Positions 23,132 through 31,902 of a stretch of 33,878 nt of DNA are shown here, piece after piece; position 1 is the first letter of the stretch, and every line of letters starts with the position of its first letter. Origin of the DNA: an uncultured Spartobacteria bacterium (lineage in GTDB: Bacteria > Verrucomicrobiota > Verrucomicrobiia > Chthoniobacterales > Chthoniobacteraceae); assembly GCA_903882875.1 (NCBI GenBank), contig CAIRYQ010000039.1:1-33878 (forward strand), given 5' to 3'. The notes below the pieces were generated by a model. That model was not told the DNA's origin, did no database searches, and saw nothing but the letters and a program-made list of their open reading frames with translations. The position numbers and the translations under genes are program-made.

Positions 23132-25852
23132 TCAGCGCCGTGCAGCCGGGTTCAGCACGCCACCGCTGGGAGCGGGGTCGGATGTCTGGATTGCACGGTA
23201 TCCGCGGTTGCTGGTTCGGAGCGGACGGAAGGTCTTGCCGTCACTCACCGAAGGCGGCGCGATCTCGGGGAGCGGCAGTCCGTCCACGGATTCCTCTTTT
23301 TCCTCCTCGGAGGTGATCGGCGCGCCCTCGGGATTCATGAGGCGTGCGGTCACGAAAATGACGAGGTTGCGCTTGATGTGCTGATCCACATTGGAGCGGA
23401 AGAGGCGGCCGATGATCGGGATGTCGCCGACGATCGGTGTCTTGTCCTCGATCTTCTGCACGTCCTCGCGGATGAGGCCGCCGAGCACGACCGTCGCGCC
23501 GTCGAAAACGGTCACGTTCGTGGTGACTTTGCGCGTGCTGAAGATGGGCTGGTTGATGATGTTTGGCGTGAGGACGTTCGTCGTCGTCTGGCCGGTGAGC
23601 GGATTGGTGGCCGTGGTCTGAATCGGGCTTCCGTAGTTGATGAAACCTTCAAATTCCACGACCTGCGGTGCGAGCTGCATGTCTATCGAGTAGCCGTCCG
23701 GGCCGATGGTGGGCTCGACTTCGAGGGTGACGCCGACGTCCCGTTTTTCAAACGCGGTAGGCGTGGTGGGCGTCACTGGGAACGAACCGCCGCCGCCGCC
23801 AAGGGCACCACCACCGGCGACATTGATGCCGCCGGCCGCGCCAGTGGTCTGCGGGATCTGCGGCGGGGAGAACTCGGTCGGATATTTGAATTCGCGGATG
23901 ACCTCGATTTGTGCGCGCTGGCCGCTCTTCGTGGTCACGCGGGGAGCGGAGAGGAGATCCACGCCCTTCTTCTGGTTCAGCCCGCGCATCACGAGCTGGA
24001 AGGTCGGATCGGTGCCGGCACCGACGAGCGATGCGATGCCGGGCGCAAGCAGGCCACCGGCTCCGGTTCCGGCGAGGAGGGAGTCAATGGCGTTACCGGC
24101 GATGGCAGTGCTGCCGCTGCGGTTTCCCGAAGTCACCGGAGAGTCGCCGGGATTCGCCCCGAAGGGGAAGTTCTGCTGGTTGAAGGCATTTCCGTTTCCG
24201 GAGGTGCCGCCGCCGAAGAAAATGCCGTTGGTGCCGCGGACATGGGCCTGACCGAGCATCCAGTCGAAGCTCAGCTCCTTGGTGTTCGTCTGCGAAATCT
24301 CGACGAACTTCGCCTGAATCTCGATCTGCTTTGCACCGCCCTCGACAGTGGCGATCTCGATGATTTTTTCGATCAGATCCAGATTGTCCTGCGTGTTCTT
24401 GACGATGAGCGTGCTGGTCGCCTTGCTGTACATCGCGACGGATCCCGTCGGAAAACCGACGCCATTCGCCATGAGCCAGTCTCTCGCGTTGGATGCGCCT
24501 GCCGTGCCCGCCCCTTCCGCTGGCGGTGCCCCGAGGCCGCCGCCGGGGGCTGCTCCTCCAGCGCCAGGCACGGGTTGCGAGGCGATGACGGTTGGCGGAA
24601 TCTTCCACTGCTTGGTGAAGAGTTCCTCGGTCTGCGCTCCGATCGGGACGATATTCACTGCGAACGGCTCGATCTTGTACTTCAGGTTCGCGAGATTCGT
24701 GATGTATTTGATCACCTCGATGAGCGGGACGTTGTTCAGCGTGAGTGTGATTCGCGTTCCACCACCGCCGCCACCGCCGCCGGGGATTCCTGGGATGGCA
24801 CCGCCGCCGGCGGCCGGAGCCTCCAGCCCGGGGATGCCTGGGACCGGCGCGGGTGCCGGGACTGCCGGCGCCGCACCGCCGCCGCCCTCATCGCCGAGGC
24901 GGAGGACGATGTTCACGCCCTCGTGCGAGGGATCATCAAGCGACTTCGATTTGCTCACGAGGAACTCGATCGCCTCCCGCACGGTGGAATCGCGGAAGTC
25001 AATTTTCGGGAACCGGATGTTGTTCAGCTTCGTGGTGATCGCGACCGTGTTTGGCGCCGAGGACGGGCCGGACGTGATGACATTCTGCGTCTTACGCTCG
25101 AATCGCTTTGCAGGGCGATCCCATTCCTTTTGCACCTCCCACATCGCGATGGCGCGCGTGGCGTCATAGCCCGCGTTGGCGGAACGCATCTTGAGGTTCG
25201 CGACTTCCTCGCGGCCTTTGCGCGCAGCCTGGTTGTAAGGATCGCGCGTGATGATTTCCTGATATTTCCGATCGGCGAGATCGTAGCGCCCGAGATCGCT
25301 GTAGCCTTTCGCCTCGATGAAGATCTGCTTGACCTCCTCGACCTTCGCCCGGTGCTGGGGCGTCATCTGCTTGTTGAAATAATCGGGCGCCTCGATGTTC
25401 TTCAGCAGCCGCGCGGTGGCATGTGCGGTGTACGCGCCCGCTGCGCGATCCGAGGGATTCTGCCGCAGGACTTCCTGAAGGGCCTGCACGGCGCTGGCGT
25501 AGTAGCCTTCCGTCACGCGCTGCTCGGCGAGCTTCATGCCCGCGATCTTGAAGCCGTCCTCGGCGGCCCTGCGGCTCTGCGCGGTCTCGGGTGCGCCGGG
25601 TGCGATGTTGTCGCACGCGTTCTTGAAATGCGCGAAGGCCGCCTCGTAATCCTTCCTGCGCAACGCCTCGCCGCCACGCGCAGTCTCATCGCGGGCGCTG
25701 TTTTCGCGTGCGATGCGGCGGGCCAGTTCGCGGTTTGCGGCGGCCTCCACGGAACCGCCTGCGAGATTTTGCGCCCACATCGCTGCGGGCTGGATGAGAA
25801 TGCTCCCAATGAGCAGCGATGCGATGGAGGAGTTGAGCGGAGTGCGGTTCAT
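23132..25852 (-). CDS. Secretin (PilQ/GspD superfamily), Amuc_1098-like
   Basis: It has 906 residues with a signal peptide (1-28). A TPR-like helical region covers about 60-230 (AQNVDPYNQAARKGREEVAN type repeats near 200-220). N-domain-like modules lie around 270-320 and 365-500, split by Gly/Pro tracts at 322-366 and 425-455. The secretin domain (about 505-840) has KQIEIQAKFVEIS, VVLGGLIRE (788-796) and the signature TPIVGDIPIIGRLFRS (805-820). Secretins form the outer-membrane gate of type IV pili and type II secretion. It ends the five-gene cluster seen in Akkermansia as Amuc_1098-1102, 94 bases after the preceding gene. Confidence 0.9.
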   Translation of the reverse strand: MNRTPLNSSIASLLIGSILIQPAAMWAQNLAGGSVEAAANRELARRIARENSARDETARGGEALRRKDYEAAFAHFKNACDNIAPGAPETAQSRRAAEDGFKIAGMKLAEQRVTEGYYASAVQALQEVLRQNPSDRAAGAYTAHATARLLKNIEAPDYFNKQMTPQHRAKVEEVKQIFIEAKGYSDLGRYDLADRKYQEIITRDPYNQAARKGREEVANLKMRSANAGYDATRAIAMWEVQKEWDRPAKRFERKTQNVITSGPSSAPNTVAITTKLNNIRFPKIDFRDSTVREAIEFLVSKSKSLDDPSHEGVNIVLRLGDEGGGGAAPAVPAPAPVPGIPGLEAPAAGGGAIPGIPGGGGGGGGTRITLTLNNVPLIEVIKYITNLANLKYKIEPFAVNIVPIGAQTEELFTKQWKIPPTVIASQPVPGAGGAAPGGGLGAPPAEGAGTAGASNARDWLMANGVGFPTGSVAMYSKATSTLIVKNTQDNLDLIEKIIEIATVEGGAKQIEIQAKFVEISQTNTKELSFDWMLGQAHVRGTNGIFFGGGTSGNGNAFNQQNFPFGANPGDSPVTSGNRSGSTAIAGNAIDSLLAGTGAGGLLAPGIASLVGAGTDPTFQLVMRGLNQKKGVDLLSAPRVTTKSGQRAQIEVIREFKYPTEFSPPQIPQTTGAAGGINVAGGGALGGGGGSFPVTPTTPTAFEKRDVGVTLEVEPTIGPDGYSIDMQLAPQVVEFEGFINYGSPIQTTATNPLTGQTTTNVLTPNIINQPIFSTRKVTTNVTVFDGATVVLGGLIREDVQKIEDKTPIVGDIPIIGRLFRSNVDQHIKRNLVIFVTARLMNPEGAPITSEEEKEESVDGLPLPEIAPPSVSDGKTFRPLRTSNRGYRAIQTSDPAPSGGVLNPAARR

Positions 25853-25946
25853 GTTGGGTGGGTCTCGGTCTGGATTTGCTGGGATTCCTGCTGGGAAAAA
25901 ATTGATGCTGCTTGCCGGGGGCGGGGGGAAGGGTTCGTGTCGTCTG

Positions 25947-27005
25947 CTATGGGGTTTCGGTCAAGGTTTTCTTGGTCTTGTCCGGCAGTTCGATGTCCAC
26001 TTCCTTTGCGCGGATTGTCAGGAGCTTGTAAGGCTTGTCCTTCTCGGGATCGAGCGTGAAGCTCTCCCCGCGGCGCTTGGTGAAGTCTGGCGTTTTCTTA
26101 TTCTCGGGCGGCTTGGCCCACTTGTAACGGAAGGTTGCGTAGGAGTCTGGCGAATCCACCACCCTCTTCAGCGGGAGCACGATTTTTTCCTGAGTCTCCT
26201 TGTTCAGGAGCGTGGCCTCTGAGACGTCCACCTTGGTTCCGTCGGCACCGGGGGCTTCCTTGTGCTCGAATGATTCGACCTTGAATTTCGTCCCCGGGAT
26301 GTCATCGCCCACCGCGACGAACTGGGTTTTGTTCCTGAGATCCACCGTGTTGATCTGCACGGTGACGTCCGACGGTTTCGTGATCTTCGCCGGCGCGTCG
26401 TAAGATTTCATAATGAGCCGGAAAGCGACAAAAGTCACCTTCACGAGTTCGAGCTTCGTGTGATACGGCGGATGCGAATCCGCCTTGGTCGGATCGGTCG
26501 AATCATCCGGCAGCGGCTTGCCATCCGGCCCGATGACGGGCTGGCCGTTCATGTCGAGGTGCGCGCGCGCATCAAGGCCGAGCCAGTCTTCCAAGACCGT
26601 GAAACCTTTCTGGCTCGGGTCTTCATTGAGCACGGTCGCGCTCATCACATTCAGGCCGTATTTTTCAAGCCACTCATTCGGCACGGGAGGATGGAATGAG
26701 CCCACGCCGGGCCGCATCAGCTTGCCCTCAATCGCCACGTAGGTCTTGCTGATGAACAGCCTCGGGCCGCCCTTCACCGTGGGCCACGCGAGGGTCGCCT
26801 CGATAGATGTGCGCGCATTGTCGAGCGTGTCTGTGTTCAGCGCGGCCACCTTCGCGGTGGAGACGGAGCCGCCGCGGCTCGAGTTGAAATTGGAATCGAA
26901 GTCCGAGATTTTCATCCACAGCATCGCGGTCGCGGCGATGCCGAGGGTGGCCGCGATGGCGAGCGTGAGCTGGGCCGGCTTCTTTTTGATCCAGTCCGTC
27001 TTCAT
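25947..27005 (-). CDS. Single-span inner-membrane protein, Amuc_1099-like
   Basis: It has 352 residues. One N-terminal membrane span at 11-31 (AQLTLAIAATLGIAATAMLW) leaves the rest in the periplasm. Repeated beta-rich segments with similar F-K-V-(E/S) patterns (FVAVGDDIPGTKFKVESFEH) suggest a GspC/PilP-like homology-region fold, by position rather than by motif. It overlaps the Amuc_1100-like gene by 4 bases (ATGA), showing translational coupling. Gene order assigns it to the place of Amuc_1099. The function would be a periplasmic assembly factor for the secretin system. Confidence 0.7.
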   Translation of the reverse strand: MKTDWIKKKPAQLTLAIAATLGIAATAMLWMKISDFDSNFNSSRGGSVSTAKVAALNTDTLDNARTSIEATLAWPTVKGGPRLFISKTYVAIEGKLMRPGVGSFHPPVPNEWLEKYGLNVMSATVLNEDPSQKGFTVLEDWLGLDARAHLDMNGQPVIGPDGKPLPDDSTDPTKADSHPPYHTKLELVKVTFVAFRLIMKSYDAPAKITKPSDVTVQINTVDLRNKTQFVAVGDDIPGTKFKVESFEHKEAPGADGTKVDVSEATLLNKETQEKIVLPLKRVVDSPDSYATFRYKWAKPPENKKTPDFTKRRGESFTLDPEKDKPYKLLTIRAKEVDIELPDKTKKTLTETP

Positions 27006-27985
27006 GGGTTCTTCTTTTTCCCGCCCTTATCGGATTTTTCGGGCTTCTCGGAATCCGCCTTCGGTTCGACAAAGTTGAGGATTTCGATCCCGATTTCGCT
27101 CGTGATTTTCTCCATCCCGAAGATGTAGGACAGCGGGCCGTCGTGAGCTGCGGGCACTGCAGGAACTCCCGGTGCCGCCGGCACCCCGGGCGCGGGTGCC
27201 GCCGGAGAACCGGCCGGTGCCGGTGCAGCCGGTGCATCCGGCGCGGCCCCGGCGGCTAAGCGCGACGGGGAATCCTGCACCTTGTTCTGCACCGTCACGC
27301 TGCGGATGATGAAAAGCTGCTGCCTGTGGTTCGCGAGGCTCGTGAGCACGCTGCGCAGCGCGTCGTCCTTCGAGGTGATTGTGAGCCTGAGGGTGGCCCG
27401 CTCGATTCCGTGTTCGCCGGAACTTCTCTGCCTCCCGCCTTTCACGCCCTCTTCTGGCAGCGGGGCGCGTTCAAATTTTTCCAGTTCGATGTTGCCCGTC
27501 TTGATGAGCACATTCATCACCGCCTCGATCGCGCGCAGTTCCCAATCGAGCGCCGCAGTCGCCTTGTCATCCGGCGGCTGCGACTGGTAGCGGTCAAAGC
27601 CGAGATAGAAGTCCTTAGGCTTCTCGACATTCGCCGCCGCGGCTTTCGCTGAAATTTGCGCGACGGCTTCCTTGAGCTTGTCCTGAAACGCCACCTTCGA
27701 GATCGTCTTGGTCTCCAGCACGCGGCTCTTCAGCTCCTTTTTGAATGCGGCGATCTTTTCCGCGAGTTCCGTCCTCTGCGCGATGAGTTGCTTGAGGTTT
27801 GTTTCCGTGATTCCCGGCTTGGCCTCGTAGAGTCTTTTCAACTGCGAATTCGCCGATTCGTATGCGGAAGTGGCGGTGTCGGATTTGTCCATCGCCGCGT
27901 AGGTGAGGTAGCCGAGCGTGCCGACACCCGCGAGCATCACCACGCCGAATCCGGTCAGGAATTTGTTTTCGGAAACCCAGCTCAT
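27002..27985 (-). CDS. Amuc_1100-like pilus-associated protein
   Basis: It has 327 residues from ATG 27983-27985, close in length to Akkermansia Amuc_1100 (317). From memory of that protein, the match runs throughout: an MS-W-...-N-K start with a membrane span at about 10-30, a coiled region at 40-100, a YLGFDRYQSQPP segment comparable to its WLGFQVYSTQAP, then a DALRSVLTSLANHRQQLFII helix-strand and a Pro/Ala-rich linker. The C-terminus EIGIEILNFVEPKA resembles its VSLNLVHFNQPKA. The fold is PilO-like. It overlaps the PilM-PilN gene by ATGA at 27982-27985. Confidence 0.82.
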   Translation of the reverse strand: MSWVSENKFLTGFGVVMLAGVGTLGYLTYAAMDKSDTATSAYESANSQLKRLYEAKPGITETNLKQLIAQRTELAEKIAAFKKELKSRVLETKTISKVAFQDKLKEAVAQISAKAAAANVEKPKDFYLGFDRYQSQPPDDKATAALDWELRAIEAVMNVLIKTGNIELEKFERAPLPEEGVKGGRQRSSGEHGIERATLRLTITSKDDALRSVLTSLANHRQQLFIIRSVTVQNKVQDSPSRLAAGAAPDAPAAPAPAGSPAAPAPGVPAAPGVPAVPAAHDGPLSYIFGMEKITSEIGIEILNFVEPKADSEKPEKSDKGGKKKNP

Positions 27986-29724
27986 TGGAAGGAAATGGGA
28001 TTCGTCAGTTTCAGCGGGAGCACAAACTTGAAGGCCCATTCAGCGGTGTCGTCGTTTGCGCGGACGTAGCCGGCCTTGGCGTCCTCGATGGGTTCCACGA
28101 GTTTGGAAGTTTTCAGATTGGCGATGAACTCATCCACCACGGCGGGGCCCGTGTTGTTGTCCGCGGTGCGGCTGAGGTAGAGGCCCTTTGCCAGAAGAAT
28201 CACGGCCGGGGCGCTCTTGGGACCGGGCCTGCCTTGTGCCGGTTTGCTCGGCGGAACGGGGGCTTCGGCTTCCGGTTTCTGCCCGGCGCCTCCGGCCAGT
28301 TCGAGGCTGGTGATCCAGATGAAGTCCTTCGGGATTTTTGAATTGAGGTCGGCCAGCAGGTTCACCCAGTACTCGCGTTCCTGCGTGACCTGCGCGAGCG
28401 GCTGGATGGATTTTGTGAGGGTGTCCACCTCGCCCTGCGCGTCCTTGATTTTTTTTTCGAGCGCCGCGAGCGGCTCGGCCTTTTGCTTCAGACCTCGCGT
28501 GACATCCCCGGTCCTGTCCGCGGCATTTTCGTAATACTGCCACCACGCGCCGAGCGCGGAGAGCACGCAGAGGCCCGCGGTGATGAGATACGGGCGTTGG
28601 GCCGCGCGCTTCTCCGCCTTCACGACGCTGGCCGGGCGCAGGTTCAGCTCCATCGGGCAGTTCCCGAGGCCGCGCAATGCCAGCCCCACGAGTTCGCCGA
28701 GCGTGTGTGTGGCGCGTGCGAGTCCGTCCGTGTTGGCGCTTTCTGCCACGGTCACGTTGCGCAGAGGATTGAAGTAATCCACTTCCATGCCGGGGAATTT
28801 TTCCTGAAAAAATTCGCGGATGTACGGCAGAGACGCCGTGCCGCCCGCGATGAGCACGCGCACGGGCTGCGAGCCGCCGTGCTCACTGCGGTAGAAGGTG
28901 ATGCTGCGCGCGATTTCCTGGTGCAGCCGCGTCATCTGGTTGCGCGTGATTTTTGAGATGCGCGCGATTTCCGCATCGTCCGGTTCCGCGTAGGTTCCGC
29001 CGAGGCTCACGAAGCCGTCCTGCACTTTGCGTGTTTCCGCCTCGGAAAACGAGCACCCGAAATCCTTCGCGATGGCCGTGGTGATCGAGCTGCCGCCAAT
29101 GTTCAGGCGGCGCGGAAAAATTTTGCCCGGCTCGCAGAAAAGCAGATTCGTCGTCCGCGATCCGATGTCCACCAGGATGGTGCAGCCGTCGGCCTCCGGG
29201 TAATTGTAGCGGAGCGCGTTGTAGAGCGCCATCGGCGCGATTTCCACGACCGCCGGCTTCAAGCCGCCCGCCTGCGCGGAGGCGTTGATTTCGTCGAGAA
29301 GATCCGACTTGATCGCCGCGAGGATCACCTCGACCTGCCCGCCGTCGCCCGAATCGAGGAGCTGCCAGTCCCACACCACTTCGTCAATCGGGTACGGGAC
29401 ATTTTGCTGCGCCTCAAACGCCACGATCTGCTCGACCTGCGTCGCGTCGCCCACGCTCGGCAGCGTGACCGGGCGCGTGAAAATCACATGCGAGGCGATG
29501 GCGTAATTCACGCTGCGGCCCTTCAGCCCGAGTTCGCCGACAAGCTGTTCGACCTGGAGCTTCGTCTGCAGCGAGCGCGTCGGGTCGGCGGATGGATCGC
29601 CGAGGATCTCGCCTTGTTTCAGTCGCGACAAAATGAGGCCGCCGTCCGCATTTCTCTGGAACTCGGCGAGACTGATCGTCTGCGTGCCGAGGTTCAGCGC
29701 GAGGATTCCTTTTGGTGCGGCCAT
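27982..29724 (-). CDS. pilM: PilM-PilN fusion protein (actin-like ATPase domain, membrane span, periplasmic domain), Amuc_1101-like
   Basis: It has 580 residues. Residues 1-350 are PilM/FtsA-like: phosphate-1 loop LNLGTQTISLAE (10-21), phosphate-2 VDIGSRTTNL (185-194) and adenosine motif LIAGGTASLP (291-300). Then MELNLRP (358-364) corresponds to the N-L-x-P start of PilN, with which PilM normally interacts. A membrane span follows (379-397, YLITAGLCVLSALGAWWQYY), then a coiled coil (410-450) and an alpha/beta periplasmic domain. The cytoplasmic ATPase-like protein and its membrane partner are thus one chain. It starts 22 bases after the Amuc_1102-like gene. Confidence 0.85.
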   Translation of the reverse strand: MAAPKGILALNLGTQTISLAEFQRNADGGLILSRLKQGEILGDPSADPTRSLQTKLQVEQLVGELGLKGRSVNYAIASHVIFTRPVTLPSVGDATQVEQIVAFEAQQNVPYPIDEVVWDWQLLDSGDGGQVEVILAAIKSDLLDEINASAQAGGLKPAVVEIAPMALYNALRYNYPEADGCTILVDIGSRTTNLLFCEPGKIFPRRLNIGGSSITTAIAKDFGCSFSEAETRKVQDGFVSLGGTYAEPDDAEIARISKITRNQMTRLHQEIARSITFYRSEHGGSQPVRVLIAGGTASLPYIREFFQEKFPGMEVDYFNPLRNVTVAESANTDGLARATHTLGELVGLALRGLGNCPMELNLRPASVVKAEKRAAQRPYLITAGLCVLSALGAWWQYYENAADRTGDVTRGLKQKAEPLAALEKKIKDAQGEVDTLTKSIQPLAQVTQEREYWVNLLADLNSKIPKDFIWITSLELAGGAGQKPEAEAPVPPSKPAQGRPGPKSAPAVILLAKGLYLSRTADNNTGPAVVDEFIANLKTSKLVEPIEDAKAGYVRANDDTAEWAFKFVLPLKLTNPISFQ

Positions 29725-29746
29725 TCGGGTCGGGTGAAAATTGCGC

Positions 29747-30334
29747 CTAGCGGGTGTTCGGCTTCACCGCCTCGTAGCGATCCGACCAGAGCGGCGCAAA
29801 TGGCGTGTCGGCCTTGGGCGAAAGCATTCCCTGAGTGAGCGGCAGGTTCGGGACGGGCTTGCCCTTGTCCTTCATCGAGGAAATTTGGAGCACCTGCCCC
29901 TGCCTCAGGATCGTCACCCATGCGTTCATGATCATCGCCGGGTTCAGCGGCTTGCCGTCCGTGATGCGCTCCAGATTCCGCGGCGACACATACATGATCG
30001 TGTAGCGCTCCTTGCCTTTCGGGATGTTGATGTGCGTGATCTCGCCGGGGCACAGTTTGCCGTTGAGCAGCACGTCGAATTTGAACGTCAGCTCATCCAC
30101 GATCTCCACGCCCTCGATTGCAAACTCGACCTCGACCTCCAGCCACTTCTGCGCCTGCGATCGTTTCGGCGTCGTCTGCGTGACGACGAACTCCGGCGTC
30201 CCCACCACCGCCGGCTGGATTTTTTCAATCTTCACATTCTTCGCAGTGATCGGCACCGGCACGGCGGACGGCGCACCGAAGGCTGTGACACTGAGGCTGA
30301 GGGCTGCAAAAAAAACGAACGGGGAAATCTTCAT
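29747..30334 (-). CDS. Exported protein, Amuc_1102-like, first gene of the pilus-like cluster
   Basis: It has 195 residues. The signal peptide MKISPFVFFAALSLSVTAFG is cleaved near FGA-PSA. The mature part alternates short strands (WLEVEVEFAIEGVEIVDELT, FKFDVLLNG, THINIPKGKERYTIMYVS), in keeping with an immunoglobulin-like sandwich. Placement at the head of the PilM-PilN, Amuc_1100-like, Amuc_1099-like and secretin genes equates it with Amuc_1102. No enzymatic residues are visible. A 103-base gap upstream separates it from the next gene, and the operon promoter may lie there; I see no strong sigma-70 boxes. Confidence 0.7.
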   Translation of the reverse strand: MKISPFVFFAALSLSVTAFGAPSAVPVPITAKNVKIEKIQPAVVGTPEFVVTQTTPKRSQAQKWLEVEVEFAIEGVEIVDELTFKFDVLLNGKLCPGEITHINIPKGKERYTIMYVSPRNLERITDGKPLNPAMIMNAWVTILRQGQVLQISSMKDKGKPVPNLPLTQGMLSPKADTPFAPLWSDRYEAVKPNTR

Positions 30335-30437
30335 GGCGTTGAGTGGGGCGGAGGTGATCTTCGTTCCGGCGGAACGGAGTTGAAAGTTCTTTGTTCCGCA
30401 TGTCTCCGGCGATGGAAAGTAAAATTTGCGAAAGTCA

Positions 30438-31238
30438 CTAAGTTTTTATCTTTTGCCGAACGTCGCCGCTGATCCGCAGCGTGGTGCCGCCCGCGAGCGT
30501 GACCGTCTCCGGCTCCACCCCCGCAGGCAGGAAAGTGCGGAGCGAAAATGTGCGCGCCTGGAGGTCCGCGAGACGCGGGCGGAGTTGCGCGGCGGCGAGA
30601 TTCGCGATCATCCCGTCGCCCGTGCATGTCGCCTCGCAAAGCCGCAGGTTGAATTCGGAATCCATCACGATGAGTCCTCGGATCGTCAGCGTCGCCTTGA
30701 AAAACATCGCCTTCGCCACCGCGAGCGCCGTCACCTCAACGCGGTGCGGATTTTCCGATTCCAGCTTGAGGCGCACACTTTCCACCTCCGCACCGTGCCC
30801 AGCCGCCACGTCCCGTGCGAGGCCGAGCAGCGCTGCTTCGATGTCCGCCGTTGCCGCCGCCGCGTCGAATGCCCCGTTCGTGCAACTTTGCAGCGACACC
30901 ATCCGCCCGCCGTCTGCCGCAGCGCCGAAAGCGAACACGCAATCCTCCGCGCGCACGCACACATTCACCGGTACCGCCCCGAGCAGCGCGGGTTCAGCCG
31001 CGACTACCAGCGCGCGGGAAAAAAATCCGCCCACCGCATTTTCCGATGCGGAAACGAGCCGCACGCGCCCATCGAGCCGCGCGCCCGTGAGATTCATCCG
31101 CAACGCAGCAAGCGAGGGGAAATCACCCTCGGTCGCCACCGCATCCTCGCGGGCGCCAAACGACACCGCACCCTCCGTGAGCGCAGCGCGGAGGCTCTGT
31201 GTGTCATGTGGAAACGTGTCACCGCCGAGTGCAAGCAT
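30438..31238 (-). CDS. Hypothetical protein, unknown family
   Basis: It has 266 residues from ATG 31236-31238 (MLALGGDTF). It is rich in Ala, Val and Leu and looks like an elongated beta-sheet protein: repeated strand patterns such as LDGRVRLVSASENAVGGFFS, VRLKLESENPHRVEVTALAV and ATLTIRGLIVMDSEFNLRL. The last part reminds me of the DUF2993/LmeA lipid-binding fold, but I cannot confirm it. There is no signal peptide. It is on the same strand as and upstream of the pilus-like cluster, 103 bases away. Two in-frame upstream starts are less likely. Confidence 0.55.
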   Translation of the reverse strand: MLALGGDTFPHDTQSLRAALTEGAVSFGAREDAVATEGDFPSLAALRMNLTGARLDGRVRLVSASENAVGGFFSRALVVAAEPALLGAVPVNVCVRAEDCVFAFGAAADGGRMVSLQSCTNGAFDAAAATADIEAALLGLARDVAAGHGAEVESVRLKLESENPHRVEVTALAVAKAMFFKATLTIRGLIVMDSEFNLRLCEATCTGDGMIANLAAAQLRPRLADLQARTFSLRTFLPAGVEPETVTLAGGTTLRISGDVRQKIKT

Positions 31239-31448
31239 CCGCGACTTGTGCGGAGCGCACGGCACTCGTGCAATGCGAATCGGGAGCACTGCGAGATTCC
31301 GGGCTTTTCAAAGTGATTCGATCTAGACGGAACAAAGCATGCCGTGGCCGACTCATGCCTCAATAAGGATGAAATGGCTGGCGACGGCAAAAAAACTGCT
31401 TGTGAACATTTGAAAATGGATTACCTGACTCTAACCACCCCTTAGATC

Positions 31449-31520
31449 ATGAAGAGACGCTCCCCCGGCATTTTCACCCTTCGTCCACACGCACCCCGCG
31501 CAGGGAGGTATCTGCCATGA
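31449..31520 (+). CDS. 23-residue leader ORF coupled to the next gene
   Basis: ATG at 31449 opens a short frame (MKRRSPGIFTLRPHAPRAGR, then YLP) that ends in TGA at 31518-31520. The TGA overlaps the ATG of the next ORF (ATGA). The strong Shine-Dalgarno GGGAGG for the downstream gene lies within this frame. The arrangement fits translational coupling or a regulatory leader. The peptide is basic and has no other features. Confidence 0.4.
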   Translation: MKRRSPGIFTLRPHAPRAGRYLP

Positions 31521-31753
31521 CGCCCTTCCTGATTTTTCTCGGAACGGCCTTCGCGGTCAGTTGCGCAATAGTGATTCACGCCTACCGGAAAGCGCCTTTG
31601 ATCGAAGACCCCTGTGAACCATCCGGTGAAATGCCCGATTGTGAACGAACCCGGCGCCGGACTGCCCGCATCCAACATTCGAGGCGGGTTCTCCGTCCGG
31701 CCAGTGCGGATGGGACCTTGAGCAGAGATCGCGCAAAGCTGTCCGCTCGCTGA
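31517..31753 (+). CDS. Small single-span membrane protein
   Basis: It has 78 residues. ATG 31517 follows GGGAGG by 8 bases, a strong ribosome-binding site. The N-terminus MTPFLIFLGTAFAVSCAIVI is a membrane segment, followed by a charged arginine-rich tail (residues 40-78). No family is recognised. It is the first plus-strand gene before the exopolysaccharide-type genes and may be a separate unit. Confidence 0.55.
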   Translation: MTPFLIFLGTAFAVSCAIVIHAYRKAPLIEDPCEPSGEMPDCERTRRRTARIQHSRRVLRPASADGTLSRDRAKLSAR

Positions 31754-31840
31754 AGTGTCTGCCCGGAAGTTGCGGGCGCAAGGCGCGGAGTTAGCGGTTT
31801 TTCGGCAAACTCAGCGCATCGAAAACTCCGTTGGCGAATT

Positions 31841-31861
31841 GGCTTGTCCGAACGACAAGCC
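31841..31861. repeat. Perfect 8-bp hairpin upstream of the outer-membrane barrel gene
   Basis: GGCTTGTC, CGAAC, GACAAGCC form a perfect stem-loop 41 bases before the chosen TTG start. There is no following T-run, so it is not a standard terminator. It could be a leader structure or operator. Confidence 0.45.
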
Positions 31862-31902
31862 GACGCTAGCTTTCAACCACAGGCGCGTTGCAGCAACCAA
31901 GG

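Noticed and set aside
23378-26059. An open frame of nearly 900 codons on the plus strand opposite the secretin gene
   Set aside because: It is antisense to a well-supported secretin, and its composition is that of a GC-rich shadow frame without domain motifs.
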